Positions 27,837 to 36,245 of a stretch of 39,939 nt of DNA are shown piece by piece. Under the pieces are notes generated by a model. That model ran no database searches. It was given only the letters and a program-made list of their open reading frames with translations, and had not been told where the DNA came from. Both the position numbers and the translations under genes were made by a program. The stretch covers positions 1 to 39,939 of IMG/VR virus record IMGVR_UViG_3300010885_003709, one strand, 5' to 3'. Within the stretch, counting starts at the first letter, position 1, and each line of letters opens with the position of its first letter. The DNA comes from a virus.

Positions 27837-30370
27837 TGATTAATAACGGATTATTATTAGGGGCTGGTGATGATGGCTATCAGATTAGCCGTAGTGTGCG
27901 TCTACGTGCAAATGCAACTGCTTATTTTAATAGAACTCCTGCAAGTGCTGGCAATAGAACAACATGGACTTGGAGTGGTTGGGTTAAGCGTGGGGCTTTA
28001 GGAGCAGCACTTCAATACCCCAACTTATTTTCTGCCACTACAAATGATCAGTTATTTATATATTCTGCTACTCAAATTGATACACTAGGTTTTACACTTA
28101 ATGGTGGAACTGGTGCAAATTTTTATACTACTCAAGTCTTTCGTGATCCTAGTGCATGGTATCATATTGTACTTGCAGTTGATACTACACAAGCAACAGC
28201 ATCTAATAGAGTTAAGATTTATGTCAATGGCTCACAGATAACAGCTTTTGGACTAGCAACTTATCCTGCACAAAACTATCAAACATTCTTCAATAGCAAT
28301 GTCCTGCATAGAATAGGTAATGATTCTGATGGTGGTAATAGATATTGGGATGGCTATCTCACTGACATCAACTTCATTGATGGGCAGCAACTTACACCAT
28401 CATCCTTTGGCGAAACCAATGCCATTACAGGTGTATGGCAACCTAAGGCCTACACAGGAACATATGGCACTAACGGCTTCTATCTGAACTTCTCAGACAA
28501 TAGTGCAGCTACAGCAGCAGCCATTGGTAAAGACTATTCTGGTAATAGTAACAACTGGACACCTAACAACATCAGTGTAACTGCTGGTACAACATATGAT
28601 TCTATGTTGGATGTGCCTACTTCATATGCTGATGGAAGCACTGGACGTGGTAACTATTGCACATTAAATCCTTTAGCTAAGCCTCCACAGTTTCCAGCAA
28701 TGGCAGAAGGTAATCTTAGAACTGGGGATACTAACGTTGGTAATTTTCACCAAACTGTTGGAAGTACCATTGCAGCTTCAAGTGGTAAGTGGTATTGGGA
28801 AATTGCTTTAAATGGAACTACATATAATTCTAGATCATTAGGAATTGCTTTTGCTAGTCAGTTGTGTGCCTATGCTCCAACTGCTCAAAATGCAATGTGG
28901 AACACAACTTCCGATTTAAAAGATTATAGAGCAATCTTAATTGCAAATTCCACAACAGTAACTCCCTGTAGGTCTATTGCTGGTACAGTTACAACAGCAA
29001 CAAATATTACATTACCTAGCACACTAACTAGCACTAGTGTCTTTATGGTTGCTATGGATATAACCACTGGAGCTATTTGGTTTGGTCTTAATGGCACATG
29101 GTTAAAAGGTGCAACAACAGCAGAAATTATTGCTGGCACAACAACAAATGCTGTGTATACAGATATAGGTTCTCCTTCAGATTCTTGGACTCCTGCTGTA
29201 TATAATTATATCGGTCCTGCTGGTTATGGTTGGATTGCTAACTTTGGTCAACGTCCATTCAGCTATACTCCTCCTACAGGATTCTCTGCGCTTAACACAC
29301 AAAATCTACCTGATGCAACAATCAAGAAAGGTAGTGAGTATTTTGATATTGTCACTTCTACAGCAACAGTTTCAACAGGAACAACTGTATCTAGTCTTTC
29401 TTTTTCTCCGGGACTAATGTGGCGTAAAAATAGAAACAACGTAGAACAACATTATTTAGTAGATGCTATACGAGGCACAAGCACTGGTGGATTTTTATCC
29501 TCTAATTCTACAGCAGCGGCAACAGGCTACCCCAATTCAGATGGTACTCTTACGTTCAATTCCAATGGCTACACTATAACTGATACCAACTGGAATGCTG
29601 GTGAGTTTTATTTTAATTCTCGTACATATGTTGATTGGATGTGGAACGCTGGCGATACAACAGTAACCAACACCAGTGGTTCTATTACATCTCAAGTAAG
29701 AGCAAACCCTGCTGCTGGCTTTAGCATTGTAACATACACAGGTAATGGTACAGCTACAGCAACAATTGGTCATGGTCTTAATGCTATTCCAAATATGATT
29801 ATTACTTTTGGTAGAACAGGAGGAGCTACTGATCATGCTGTATATCATTCTTCATTAACAAATGCATCAAGTTCAATGTTATGGCTTAATTCAACTGGTG
29901 GAGCTACAATAAACGCAGCTTATTGGAATTCTACAGCACCCACATCCACTGTATTTACAGGAGGTGCAACAGGTAATTATGTAAATAATACTGGGTGGAC
30001 AATGGTTGCTTATTGTTTTTCCGCAGTAGCTGGCTATTCCAAATTTGGTAGTTATACAGGCAACGGAAGTGCAGATGGTCCTTTTGTGTATTGTGGATTT
30101 AGGCCTAAGTTTGTATTGATTAGATCAACAACAGCCGCAAGAGATTGGTTGATGTATGACACAGCACGAGGTACATACAATGTACTTTCAGAAGGACCCC
30201 TTCAGCCCAATACAACAGGTACTCCCTATGGTGCTGGATATTTAGGTCTTGATATTGTTTCCAATGGTTTTAAATTACGTGAGTCTACTACCAATATGAA
30301 TGCTAGTGGTGAGACACATATCTTCATGGCATTTGCTGAAAACCCATTTAAGAATTCTTTAGCGAGGTAA
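27836..30370 (+). CDS. Large tail fibre / receptor-binding protein with lectin-like domains
   Basis: 844 residues. An N-terminal concanavalin-like LamG domain (about 20-200, with WTWSGWVKRG, WYHIVLAVDTTQATASNRVKIYVNG, YWDGYLTDINFIDGQ) is followed by a SPRY-like section (SGKWYWEIALN..., about 315-470). The C-terminal module has two related units (DWMWNAGDTTVTN... and YSKFGSYTGNGSADGPFVYCGFRPKFVLIR). These sugar-binding folds suggest recognition of host surface glycans. Similar proteins are common in metagenomic phages. It lies between fibre 1 and the fibre chaperone. Confidence 0.85.
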   Translation: MINNGLLLGAGDDGYQISRSVRLRANATAYFNRTPASAGNRTTWTWSGWVKRGALGAALQYPNLFSATTNDQLFIYSATQIDTLGFTLNGGTGANFYTTQVFRDPSAWYHIVLAVDTTQATASNRVKIYVNGSQITAFGLATYPAQNYQTFFNSNVLHRIGNDSDGGNRYWDGYLTDINFIDGQQLTPSSFGETNAITGVWQPKAYTGTYGTNGFYLNFSDNSAATAAAIGKDYSGNSNNWTPNNISVTAGTTYDSMLDVPTSYADGSTGRGNYCTLNPLAKPPQFPAMAEGNLRTGDTNVGNFHQTVGSTIAASSGKWYWEIALNGTTYNSRSLGIAFASQLCAYAPTAQNAMWNTTSDLKDYRAILIANSTTVTPCRSIAGTVTTATNITLPSTLTSTSVFMVAMDITTGAIWFGLNGTWLKGATTAEIIAGTTTNAVYTDIGSPSDSWTPAVYNYIGPAGYGWIANFGQRPFSYTPPTGFSALNTQNLPDATIKKGSEYFDIVTSTATVSTGTTVSSLSFSPGLMWRKNRNNVEQHYLVDAIRGTSTGGFLSSNSTAAATGYPNSDGTLTFNSNGYTITDTNWNAGEFYFNSRTYVDWMWNAGDTTVTNTSGSITSQVRANPAAGFSIVTYTGNGTATATIGHGLNAIPNMIITFGRTGGATDHAVYHSSLTNASSSMLWLNSTGGATINAAYWNSTAPTSTVFTGGATGNYVNNTGWTMVAYCFSAVAGYSKFGSYTGNGSADGPFVYCGFRPKFVLIRSTTAARDWLMYDTARGTYNVLSEGPLQPNTTGTPYGAGYLGLDIVSNGFKLRESTTNMNASGETHIFMAFAENPFKNSLAR

Positions 30371-30373
30371 TAC

Positions 30374-30808
30374 ATGTTTTTACTCCACGGCAATCCTTTA
30401 CCGATTGACCTTCCATTCACTTCAAATGACATAAGTTATCCAGCTAATTGGTTGCGTCTAACTTCCCTTGAAGAAAAGAATGCCATTGGTATTGTCGAAG
30501 TTTCTGATGTGTCAGTTACATATGATGATAGGTTTTATTGGGATGTAAACTTGCCTAAAGACTTAGATGTTCTCAAGACTAACTGGACATCACAGGTTAA
30601 AGAAACTGCCAATAGACTATTGTCTAATTCTGATTGGATGGTTATTCGTAAAGTAGAACGTAGCATAGATGTTCCTACTTCTATAACTACCTATCGTGCA
30701 GCAGTTATTGCTGAATGCTCTAGGCTAGTTGCTGCCATTGTTGCTTGTGCAGATGTACCAGAATTAATCACTATTGTAACTACACAAGGATGGCCTGTAA
30801 ATGAGTGA
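30374..30808 (+). CDS. Tail fibre assembly chaperone (Phage_tail_APC-like)
   Basis: 144 residues. The C-terminal part LKTNWTSQVKETANRLLSNSDWMVIRKVERSIDVPTSITTYRAAVIAECSRLV matches the R..R..LL..SDW......D.......YR..L pattern of phage tail assembly chaperones. It should help fold or attach the fibre encoded immediately upstream. The N-terminal half is probably a fibre-tip binding segment. The stop overlaps the following ATG. Confidence 0.8.
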   Translation: MFLLHGNPLPIDLPFTSNDISYPANWLRLTSLEEKNAIGIVEVSDVSVTYDDRFYWDVNLPKDLDVLKTNWTSQVKETANRLLSNSDWMVIRKVERSIDVPTSITTYRAAVIAECSRLVAAIVACADVPELITIVTTQGWPVNE

Positions 30809-30989
30809 CGAACTAATTACCAAAACAGAATCACGTCTTAACAGCCATGAACAAGTGTGTGCTGAACGCTATGCTTCTATCAACACACGAATAACTAAGA
30901 TTGAATATTTGTTATATGGTGTTATGTTGTGTGTTCTTCTAGGACCCGGACAAGCAGCAGAGTTCTTTAAGAAAATTTTAGGAGTATGA
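30801..30989 (+). CDS. Small membrane-anchored protein, possible holin-type (62 aa)
   Basis: Hydrophilic helix (TESRLNSHEQVCAERYASINTRITKIEY), then a single hydrophobic segment LLYGVMLCVLLGPG and a basic end KKILGV. This resembles XhlA-like small lysis-associated proteins. It starts the lysis cassette, overlapping the chaperone stop. Function inferred from topology and context. Confidence 0.65.
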   Translation: MSDELITKTESRLNSHEQVCAERYASINTRITKIEYLLYGVMLCVLLGPGQAAEFFKKILGV

Positions 30990-31005
30990 CATTGATCCAT
31001 TCACA

Positions 31006-31524
31006 TTGGCCTTCAGTGCTTTGGCAGCCATTAAACAAGGCGTTGCTTTTTATAAAGATGCAAAAGCAGCGGGCAATGATGTCTCAAAAATCGCAAGGGA
31101 AATCTCTGGGTACATAGGAAGTTTCTTTGATGCACAGGAACAAGTTAAACAAGTAATACAAGAAGAAAAGAAGAAGCCTTCAAAGAGTTTAAAAGCACAA
31201 GCTTTAGATAATATATTAAACCAGATAGAGCTTGAAAGACAAGCAGTAGAGCTTAGAGAGTTTCTTATATATCAAGTAGACCCAGAACTGGGTGCAGTTT
31301 GGAGTAGGTTTGAAGAAGAATATGAAAGACTACAAGAAGAACAGCTACAAGAAAGGCTTATAGCAGAACAGAAAGCAAGGGTAGCAGCATCGCAACGAAG
31401 ACAACTAATAAGCTCCCTGCAAGACAAGGCTCTACAGATAGGGGCAGTGAGTCTAGTTACTATATACCTCCTCCTCCTGTTCTGGTTAATAACAATAGAC
31501 AGGAAACTTCGATGGGGTTTTTAA
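31006..31524 (+). CDS. Coiled-coil membrane protein in lysis cassette (172 aa)
   Basis: Long amphipathic helices (about 20-140, many Glu, Gln, Lys), then one C-terminal membrane helix (SLVTIYLLLLFWLITI) and a basic tail RKLRWGF, so it is tail-anchored. The start is unclear. TTG 31006 is the conservative choice, but ATT 30991 has GGAG 6 nt upstream and would begin IDPFTLAFSALAAIKQG, resembling the DPFT-type N-terminus of related phage proteins. ATG 30986 is out of frame. Function unknown; between membrane proteins and holin it may act in lysis or superinfection exclusion. Confidence 0.65.
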   Translation: MAFSALAAIKQGVAFYKDAKAAGNDVSKIAREISGYIGSFFDAQEQVKQVIQEEKKKPSKSLKAQALDNILNQIELERQAVELREFLIYQVDPELGAVWSRFEEEYERLQEEQLQERLIAEQKARVAASQRRQLISSLQDKALQIGAVSLVTIYLLLLFWLITIDRKLRWGF

Positions 31525-31676
31525 TTAGTTTAGTTGCCTTGGTGTTTGTGTTTGTATTAATACTTCCCATCTTAGGATTTATGTTAATTGATATAAATAC
31601 AGCTAAACAAGAATGTCGTTATGAACGTCAAAAGATGGAACAAATTGTAAAACAAATTCAGAAAGATAAAGAATGA
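31512..31676 (+). CDS. Small membrane protein, candidate i-spanin-like (54 aa)
   Basis: Frame MGFLISLVALVFVFVLILPI, then LGFMLIDINTAKQECRYERQ: one N-terminal transmembrane helix (about 3-26) and a charged helical C-terminus ending KQIQKDKE. ATG 31512 lies in the end of the previous gene, and the stop overlaps the holin-like ATG (ATGA). Topology resembles a short inner-membrane spanin, but the periplasmic part is very short, so this is only a suggestion. Confidence 0.65.
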   Translation: MGFLISLVALVFVFVLILPILGFMLIDINTAKQECRYERQKMEQIVKQIQKDKE

Positions 31677-32185
31677 TTCCAATTATAGGTGCATTACTAG
31701 GAACACTTGCTGAGAATGGTCTAGGCCTTTTGTCCTCTGCCATTCAAGCTAAGGGAAAAGAAGTTGTAGAAAAAACTCTTGGTGTTAAGATTGCTGACAA
31801 TCCTACACCAGAAGAGGTTGCTAAGCTTAGACAACTTCAGTATGACCATGAAGAGCGTCTCTTAGAGCTTGGCATTGAGAAGGCCAAAATGGAACTTGCT
31901 GAGCTTGAGCTGTTTGCTAAGGTGGCACAGAACGAAGAAGACAACGTGTCCTCTCGTTGGAATGCAGACATGTCCTCTGACTCTTGGCTGTCCAAGAACA
32001 TACGTCCTATGAGTCTTATAGCCATCTTCATGGGCTACTTCTTGTTTGCCATGATGAGTGCCTATGGATATAACGCTAATGAAAGCTATGTCACTTTGTT
32101 AGGCAACTGGGGAATGCTCATTATGGGAGCCTACTTCGGTGGTAGAACAGTTGAGAAACTAGCTGACTTAAGGAGCAAGAAATGA
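31673..32185 (+). CDS. Holin-like membrane protein (GTA_holin_3TM type)
   Basis: 170 residues. An N-terminal hydrophobic stretch (MIPIIGALLGTLAENGLGLL), a charged helical middle, then SSRWNADMSSDSWLSKNIRPMSLIAIFMGYFLFAMM and LLGNWGMLIMGAYFGGRTVEKLADL. The RWxADMxSDSWLSKxIRPxxLI pattern is characteristic of 3-TM holins of the gene-transfer-agent family, which open the inner membrane for the endolysin encoded just downstream. The start and stop overlap their neighbours by 4 bp. Confidence 0.82.
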   Translation: MIPIIGALLGTLAENGLGLLSSAIQAKGKEVVEKTLGVKIADNPTPEEVAKLRQLQYDHEERLLELGIEKAKMELAELELFAKVAQNEEDNVSSRWNADMSSDSWLSKNIRPMSLIAIFMGYFLFAMMSAYGYNANESYVTLLGNWGMLIMGAYFGGRTVEKLADLRSKK

Positions 32186-32520
32186 ATCTATCAGACGAAC
32201 AAGCAGCTTTCTTGTTAGACATGTGTGAGCTTATTCAATATGCCACAAAGCAAGGCTTTAAGGTGACAGGTGGAGAGCTTGCACGTACACCAGAACAACA
32301 GGCCATCTATTTCAAGACAGGCCGTAGCAAGACAATGAACTCCATCCACTTGAAGAGATGTGCAATGGACTTAAACTTCTTCAAAGATGGTAAGATTATT
32401 TGGGATAAAGAAACCCTTGCACCAATAGGGACTTATTGGGAAAACCTTAATAAGAAGAATAGATGGGGAGGCAACTTTAGTAACCTCCTAGATTGTCCAC
32501 ATTTTGAACGTAACATTTAA
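32182..32520 (+). CDS. Endolysin, M15-type peptidase
   Basis: 112 residues, cutting peptide cross-bridges of peptidoglycan. Zinc ligands are visible: His56 and Asp63 in SIHLKRCAMDLNFF and His107 in LDCPHFE. GELARTPEQQAIYFKTGRSKT is the conserved substrate loop of VanY/L-Ala-D-Glu peptidase endolysins. No signal peptide, so release depends on the holin upstream. The start overlaps the holin stop. Confidence 0.9.
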   Translation: MNLSDEQAAFLLDMCELIQYATKQGFKVTGGELARTPEQQAIYFKTGRSKTMNSIHLKRCAMDLNFFKDGKIIWDKETLAPIGTYWENLNKKNRWGGNFSNLLDCPHFERNI

Positions 32521-32528
32521 GGAAGCAT

Positions 32529-32720
32529 ATGAAAGAAACTAAGAAACAAACAGCCAAAATTGGTAAGGTGATGCATGAATACAAGATGGGTTCTTTGCAC
32601 TCTGGCAAGGGTGGCAAGGTTGTAACCAATCCAAAGCAAGCTGTAGCCATTGCCATGAGCCAAGCAAAGATGCCCATGAGAGGCCAGAGAACAGCCACTA
32701 ACAAGGCTAAAAAGAAATGA
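32529..32720 (+). CDS. DUF6496-like small basic protein (63 aa)
   Basis: MKETKKQTAKIGKVMHEYKM, then GSLHSGKGGKVVTNPKQAVAIAMSQA, the K..M.E...G.L.SG.G..V.....A.AIA.S.A pattern of a small phage family annotated DUF6496. Highly basic with a KAKKK end, so a nucleic-acid- or head-associated role is possible; the function is unknown. GGAAG precedes ATG 32529. Confidence 0.78.
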   Translation: MKETKKQTAKIGKVMHEYKMGSLHSGKGGKVVTNPKQAVAIAMSQAKMPMRGQRTATNKAKKK

Positions 32721-32995
32721 AGGATAGTAGACTAGCCAAGGTAGGCGTAAGCGGCTATAACAAGCCTAAGGCAACGCCTAGTCACCCCACTAAAAGCCAT
32801 GTCGTTGTAGCTAAAGAAGGCGATAAGGTTAAGACAATACGCTTTGGACAACAGGGCGTGTCAGGAAGCCCTAAGAAAGCAGGGGAGTCTGAGGCCTATA
32901 AGAACAGACGAGAGAGCTTTAAAGCCAGACATGCTGATAACATAGCCAAAGGTAAGATGAGTGCTGCTTATTGGGCTGATAAAGTTAAGTGGTAA
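32717..32995 (+). CDS. Small basic conserved phage protein (92 aa)
   Basis: C-terminal VKTIRFGQQGVSGSP then ESFKARHADNIAKGKMSAAYWADKVKW: the RRxSFxARHxxNIxKGKMSxAYWADKVKW ending is a signature shared by many marine and freshwater phage proteins (DUF5872-like), function unknown. The protein is basic with several Lys/Gly-rich loops. It overlaps the previous gene by 4 bp and is the last gene before the promoter at 33000. Confidence 0.78.
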   Translation: MKDSRLAKVGVSGYNKPKATPSHPTKSHVVVAKEGDKVKTIRFGQQGVSGSPKKAGESEAYKNRRESFKARHADNIAKGKMSAAYWADKVKW

Positions 32996-32999
32996 ACTC

Positions 33000-33028
33000 T
33001 TGACAAAAGTAACAAATTGTGTTACAAT
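33000..33028 (+). promoter_or_regulatory. Strong sigma70-type promoter for tail module
   Basis: TTGACA (33000-33005), 17-bp spacer, TACAAT (33023-33028) with extended TGT; ACATATAAG (33033-33041) follows after exactly 4 nt. A perfect inverted repeat GTAACA-N5-TGTTAC (33009-33025) overlaps the -10. Confidence 0.9.
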
Positions 33029-33049
33029 AGAAACATATAAGGAAAGATT

Positions 33050-33697
33050 ATGACATATTTAGAAGCTGTCAATAGTGTACTACGAAGGCTCAGAGAACGA
33101 GAAGTTACCTCTGTGTCTGAGAGTTCCTATAGCAAGCTGATTGGTGACTTTGTTAATGATGCCACTAATGAGGTGGAGAATGCTTGGAGCTGGTCTGCTC
33201 TGAGAACTACATTAACATTGACAACCTCAGCTAACATCTTCAATTATGAGCTGAATGGTAGTCAAAACAACTTTACAATTCTTGACGTTATCAACGATAC
33301 AAACAATCAGTTCATGAGCTATCGTGATGGTGCTTGGTTTGATAATGCTTATCTAAATCAAGATGCTCCTACAGGTTCTCCAATCTATTACAACTTCAAT
33401 GGTGTTGCCAATGATGGTGATACACAGGTTGACATCTATCCCATTCCTGATGGTGTGTACACAGTTCGCTTCAATGTCATCTTACGTAATCCAGACATGA
33501 CATCAGATGGTTCTGACATTGTTGTTCCTACACGTCCTGTGGTTCTTTTAGCCCTTGCTAAGGCCATTGAAGAGCGTGGTGAGGATGGTGGTAATGCCAG
33601 CATGAATGCATATGCTGCTGGTCGTTCTAGCTTGGCTGATGAGATTGCTCTTGATGCTGCTCGTAGGCCAGAAGACACTCTTTGGTATACAGTATGA
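33050..33697 (+). CDS. Head-tail adaptor / tail tubular protein A-like
   Basis: 215 residues. Starts MTYLEAVNSVLRRLREREVTS, the typical helical N-terminus of T7 gp11-type adaptors, then FVNDATNEVENAWSWSALRTTLTL and the beta half with VDIYPIPDGVYTVRFNVILRNPDM and PVVLLALAKAIEERGEDGG. It forms a ring below the portal. AAGGAAAG precedes the ATG; it is first after the promoter at 33000. The stop overlaps the following ATG. Confidence 0.88.
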   Translation: MTYLEAVNSVLRRLREREVTSVSESSYSKLIGDFVNDATNEVENAWSWSALRTTLTLTTSANIFNYELNGSQNNFTILDVINDTNNQFMSYRDGAWFDNAYLNQDAPTGSPIYYNFNGVANDGDTQVDIYPIPDGVYTVRFNVILRNPDMTSDGSDIVVPTRPVVLLALAKAIEERGEDGGNASMNAYAAGRSSLADEIALDAARRPEDTLWYTV

Positions 33698-35280
33698 AAC
33701 AACTCTCTAGTGCTGCCGTTGCTGCTCCCGGTTTCTTTGGGCTTAACACTCAAGAAAGTGGAGCAGTGTTGTCAGATGGTTTTGCACTTGTTGCTTCCAA
33801 TTGTGTCATTGATAAGTATGGACGATTAGGAGCACGTAAAGGGTGGATTCAAAAGACCACAACCACTGCTGGTCTTAGTGGTGCAAACATCTATAGCATC
33901 TTTGAATACTTGAATGCTGATGGTACATTTGATTACATCAGTGCTGGTAATAATAAAATCTGGAGAGGTGGCATTGGTGCTACTCTTACAGACATGACAC
34001 CAACAATGACCATCACAGATAACCACTGGCAGATGGCTTCATTAAAAGACCATTGCTTGATGACACAAGCAACTCATTTACCTGTATTGTTTACAAGAGA
34101 AAGCGGAAGTCCTGTAGCTTCAACTCTCGTAGGACACACAGGACATACCGGTGCAGACTTTACTACTCCAGTGTTTGGCACAGGTACATCTAATGCTCCT
34201 AATGCTTGCTTAGCTGCTTATGGACGCTTTTGGGTGGCAGGGAGTACAGCAAGTCCAACTACAGTGTTCTGGTCTACAGATATTGCTGATGCTTATTTCC
34301 CTACATTTAATACTGGTGGTGCTCGTACCTCTGGTAGTATTAACATAGCTTCTAAACTTCCTAATAATACAGATGAAATTGTAGCTCTTGCTGCACATAA
34401 TGGTTTCTTAATTGTTTTCTGTAAACAAAACATTGTTATTCTTAATGGTGCTGAGAATCCAGCAACAGCAATGACTATCTCCGATGTTATTCCCGGTGTA
34501 GGTTGCATTGCTAGAGACAGCGTACAAAAGACAGGCAATGACTTGTTGTTCTTAAGTGCATCAGGTGTGCGTAGTCTTGGTCGTACCATTCAAGAGAAGA
34601 GTATGCCCATGCGTGACATCTCTAAGAATGTACGTGATGACTTGTTTGATAATATATCAAGCACTGAAGCTAAGCTTATTAAGAGTTGCTATTCAGAGAA
34701 GTATGGCTTCTATCTATTAAGCTTTCCATCCACTGCTTCTCCTATTGTTTATTGTTTTGATTTAAAACAAACTCTACCAGATGGAGCAGCTAGAGTTACT
34801 ACATGGAACTCTTATTCTGCTTATGCCTTCTCTGCTAATAGAGATGGTTCTTTATACATAGGAAAGCCAGCAGGAATTGGTGAATATTTTGGCTATCAAG
34901 ATAATGGCTCCTCTTATACATTCATCTATTATACAAACTACTTTGACTTTGGTCAACCAACAATTAATAAGATTGCTAAGAAACTAGGTTTTGTTCTTAT
35001 TGGTGGTGGTGGTCAACGCTTTGTTGCTAAGCTTGGTTTTGATTATTCAAATCAGTATAGTAGCTACCCTGTCATTATGGATACAGGAACATATGCTGAG
35101 TATAACATAGCTGAATATAACATAGCAGAATATTCATCTGGCATTGTTATTGATGATGCTTATGTTTCTGTTGGTGGACAAGGTAAGATTATTCAAATGG
35201 GCTTTGAAGCTGAAGTGTCTGGTTCTCCTTTGAGCGTACAGAAGATGGATATATTTATTAAACAAGGAAAGATTTACTAA
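33694..35280 (+). CDS. Tail tubular protein B-like / tail tube protein
   Basis: 528 residues starting MKQLSSAAVAAPGFFGLNTQ; ATG 33694 overlaps the previous TGA. The APGFFGLNTQESG...ALVASNCVIDKYGRLGARKGW start is characteristic of podovirus tail nozzle proteins of the T7 gp12 or P22 gp10 position. The body is beta-propeller-like with repeated W, G and N-rich strands (ISDVIPGVGCIARDSVQKTGNDLLFLSASGVRSLG). A 15-bp unit encoding AEYNI is tandemly repeated near residues 468-482. It would form the tail nozzle below the adaptor. Confidence 0.85.
   Translation: MKQLSSAAVAAPGFFGLNTQESGAVLSDGFALVASNCVIDKYGRLGARKGWIQKTTTTAGLSGANIYSIFEYLNADGTFDYISAGNNKIWRGGIGATLTDMTPTMTITDNHWQMASLKDHCLMTQATHLPVLFTRESGSPVASTLVGHTGHTGADFTTPVFGTGTSNAPNACLAAYGRFWVAGSTASPTTVFWSTDIADAYFPTFNTGGARTSGSINIASKLPNNTDEIVALAAHNGFLIVFCKQNIVILNGAENPATAMTISDVIPGVGCIARDSVQKTGNDLLFLSASGVRSLGRTIQEKSMPMRDISKNVRDDLFDNISSTEAKLIKSCYSEKYGFYLLSFPSTASPIVYCFDLKQTLPDGAARVTTWNSYSAYAFSANRDGSLYIGKPAGIGEYFGYQDNGSSYTFIYYTNYFDFGQPTINKIAKKLGFVLIGGGGQRFVAKLGFDYSNQYSSYPVIMDTGTYAEYNIAEYNIAEYSSGIVIDDAYVSVGGQGKIIQMGFEAEVSGSPLSVQKMDIFIKQGKIY
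35095..35139 (+). repeat. Tandem 15-bp coding repeat (AEYNI)
   Basis: Three units of 15 bp, GCTGAGTATAACATA and variants, encode AEYNI-AEYNI-AEYSS in the nozzle-like protein. The third unit has diverged. A short in-frame slippage expansion. Confidence 0.8.
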
Positions 35281-35942
35281 TGAGTGATTATATCAAACTA
35301 ACGGCATACGATACAAAGGATAGTTTAACAACTGGCAATCCTTTGAAGCGTGTTAAAGGCACTGAACTTGATGATGAGTTTGATGCCATTGCAACTGCCA
35401 TTGCAACTAAGGCTAATCTAGCAAGCCCTGCTTTCACTGGTTCACCTACTACAACTACAGCAGCCGTTGGAACAAATACAACTCAAATAGCTTCCACTGC
35501 TTTTGTACAAGCAGCAGTTGCTTTGTTATATCCAGTTGGCTCTATTTATATTAATGCAACAAGTGCTGTCAATCCATCAACCTTGTTAGGCTTTGGTACA
35601 TGGACAGCCTTTGGTGCTGGTCGTGTCATGGTTGGCCTTGATGCAAGCAATGCCTTGTTTGACACTGCTGAAGAAACTGGTGGTAGTGCAGATGCTGTTG
35701 TTGTAAGCCACACGCACACTGCAACAGTGACAGATACAGGACACACACATACACAAACAGTATATGACCAACCCGGCATTGGTAACGCTGGTGGTGGTGG
35801 TGCACGAGTTAATGGGTCTTCAGCAAGCACTGGTAGTGCCACTACAGGCATCTCTGTTTCAAACAGCACCACTGGTGTAAGCGGTACAAATGCAAACTAT
35901 CAGCCATACGTCACTGTCTACATGTGGAAACGTACAGCATGA
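35280..35942 (+). CDS. Collar-like tail fibre/tip protein (220 aa)
   Basis: Helical N-terminus (GTELDDEFDAIATAIATKANL), then LYPVGSIYINATSAVNPSTLLGFGTWTAFGAGRVMVGLDA, the well-known tail-collar/tip module of many fibres. A His/Thr-rich section follows (VVSHTHTATVTDTGHTHTQTV), a metal-chelating pattern seen in fibre tips, then a C-terminal YQPYVTVYMWKRTA. The start overlaps the previous stop (TAATG). It is probably a small receptor-contacting fibre. Confidence 0.85.
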   Translation: MSDYIKLTAYDTKDSLTTGNPLKRVKGTELDDEFDAIATAIATKANLASPAFTGSPTTTTAAVGTNTTQIASTAFVQAAVALLYPVGSIYINATSAVNPSTLLGFGTWTAFGAGRVMVGLDASNALFDTAEETGGSADAVVVSHTHTATVTDTGHTHTQTVYDQPGIGNAGGGGARVNGSSASTGSATTGISVSNSTTGVSGTNANYQPYVTVYMWKRTA

Positions 35943-36244
35943 TGCCAGCAATCATACACCATTTTAGTGATGGCTTATATGCTAAGGAAACATTTATTCC
36001 AGCAAACACAGAACTTGTACAGCATAAGCACAACTATGCACATCTCTCTGTTCTTGCACAAGGAAGTGTCATAGTTACAAGTAATGATGGGATGAAGATT
36101 GTCCATGCTCCTGCATGTATTGAAATTAAAGCAGGAGAACATCATAGTGTTGAAGCCCTTACAAATGTTGTATGGTATTGTATTCATGCCACAGATGAGA
36201 AAGACTCATCTAAAGTGGATGAAGTTTTAATTAAAGGAGTATAA
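35939..36244 (+). CDS. Cupin-fold protein (101 aa)
   Basis: ATG 35939 overlaps the stop of the collar gene; a GTG at 35924 would be an alternative. The HKHNYAHLSVLAQGSVIV motif gives the HxHxxxH...G metal site of the first cupin motif, and IEIKAGEHHSVEALTNVVWYCIHA the second with its two His. A lone cupin in a tail module could bind or modify a sugar or metal, or be a structural adaptor; the function is unknown. Confidence 0.82.
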   Translation: MMPAIIHHFSDGLYAKETFIPANTELVQHKHNYAHLSVLAQGSVIVTSNDGMKIVHAPACIEIKAGEHHSVEALTNVVWYCIHATDEKDSSKVDEVLIKGV

Positions 36245-36245
36245 T

